From: Clostridiales bacterium
Lineage (GTDB): Bacteria > Bacillota > Clostridia > Oscillospirales > Oscillospiraceae
Length of the DNA: 7,535 bases
Reading direction: 5' to 3'
Assembly (NCBI GenBank): GCA_003516765.1
Contig: DPCD01000148.1
Coordinates: 3,177-10,711 of the forward strand
Notes under the pieces: generated by a model
Told to the model about the DNA's origin: nothing
Seen by the model: only the letters and a program-made list of their open reading frames with translations
The model's database searches: none
Position numbers and translations under genes: made by a program
Shown: piece by piece, positions 7,481-7,535 of the stretch
Position numbering within the stretch: position 1 is the stretch's first letter
Layout of the letters: each line of letters starts with the position of its first letter

Positions 7481-7515
7481 AGGTCGAACTTTGATATCCA
7501 TATGAAGGAAAGAAT

Positions 7516-7535
7516 TGGCGGAGAGAGTGGGATTC
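7516..7535 (-). tRNA. 3' end of a second tRNA, probably tRNA-Ser, cut by the window edge
   Basis: Read on the minus strand, the last 20 bases are GAATCCCACTCTCTCCGCCA. They fit the end of a T loop (GAAT), a T-stem strand (CCCAC), a 7-base acceptor strand (TCTCTCC), discriminator G and an encoded CCA. The implied 5' acceptor strand GGAGAGA, with discriminator G, is typical of bacterial tRNA-Ser with UGA, GGA or CGA anticodons. The anticodon lies outside the window, so the identity is inferred. Confidence 0.75.

Noticed and set aside
7228..7494. 88-codon plus-strand open frame across the polC end, both terminators and the tRNA.
   Set aside because: It crosses two hairpins and a tRNA gene in antisense and is explained by those features. 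No ribosome binding site was seen.

Overview
This is a housekeeping segment of a bacterial chromosome, almost certainly from a Firmicute of class Clostridia. The evidence is a full-length PolC-type replicative polymerase (a Firmicutes and related low-GC Gram-positive marker), MEP-pathway isoprenoid genes, Gram-positive Shine-Dalgarno sequences (AAGGAG and AGGTGAT) and the gene order dxr-rseP-ispG-polC. Base composition looks GC-rich by eye (not counted), which would fit the GC-rich gut Oscillospirales, but the genus cannot be fixed from this sequence.

Layout: bases 1-7295 are one plus-strand gene string with gaps of only 12-35 bases. It runs from the 3' two-thirds of dxr (cut by the window start), through rseP (site-2 intramembrane protease) and ispG (4Fe-4S HMBPP synthase), to polC (1432 aa, complete and ending in a clamp-binding motif). 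No promoter or terminator is visible between these genes, so they are probably one operon. A GC-rich hairpin terminator directly follows polC. Bases 7389-7535 lie on the minus strand: an intact tRNA-Ser(GCU) with encoded CCA, a strong hairpin-plus-T-tract terminator at its 3' end, and the 3' end of a second tRNA, probably also serine, cut by the window end. The polC operon and the tRNA cluster therefore converge, each with its own terminator.

How the genes fit together: Dxr and IspG are the first committed step and the penultimate step of the MEP route to isoprenoid precursors, which feed undecaprenyl phosphate and so cell-wall synthesis. RseP is a membrane protease of envelope signalling or signal-peptide remnant turnover. 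PolC replicates the chromosome. The cluster joins envelope precursor supply with replication, an arrangement known in Firmicutes.

I found no mobile element, CRISPR array, phage gene, defence system or other undescribed system. The findings are modest: cysteine substitutions in Dxr, two extra cysteines in the PolC zinc-site region, a start-codon ambiguity in ispG, and a terminator hairpin that abuts the CCA end of the tRNA.
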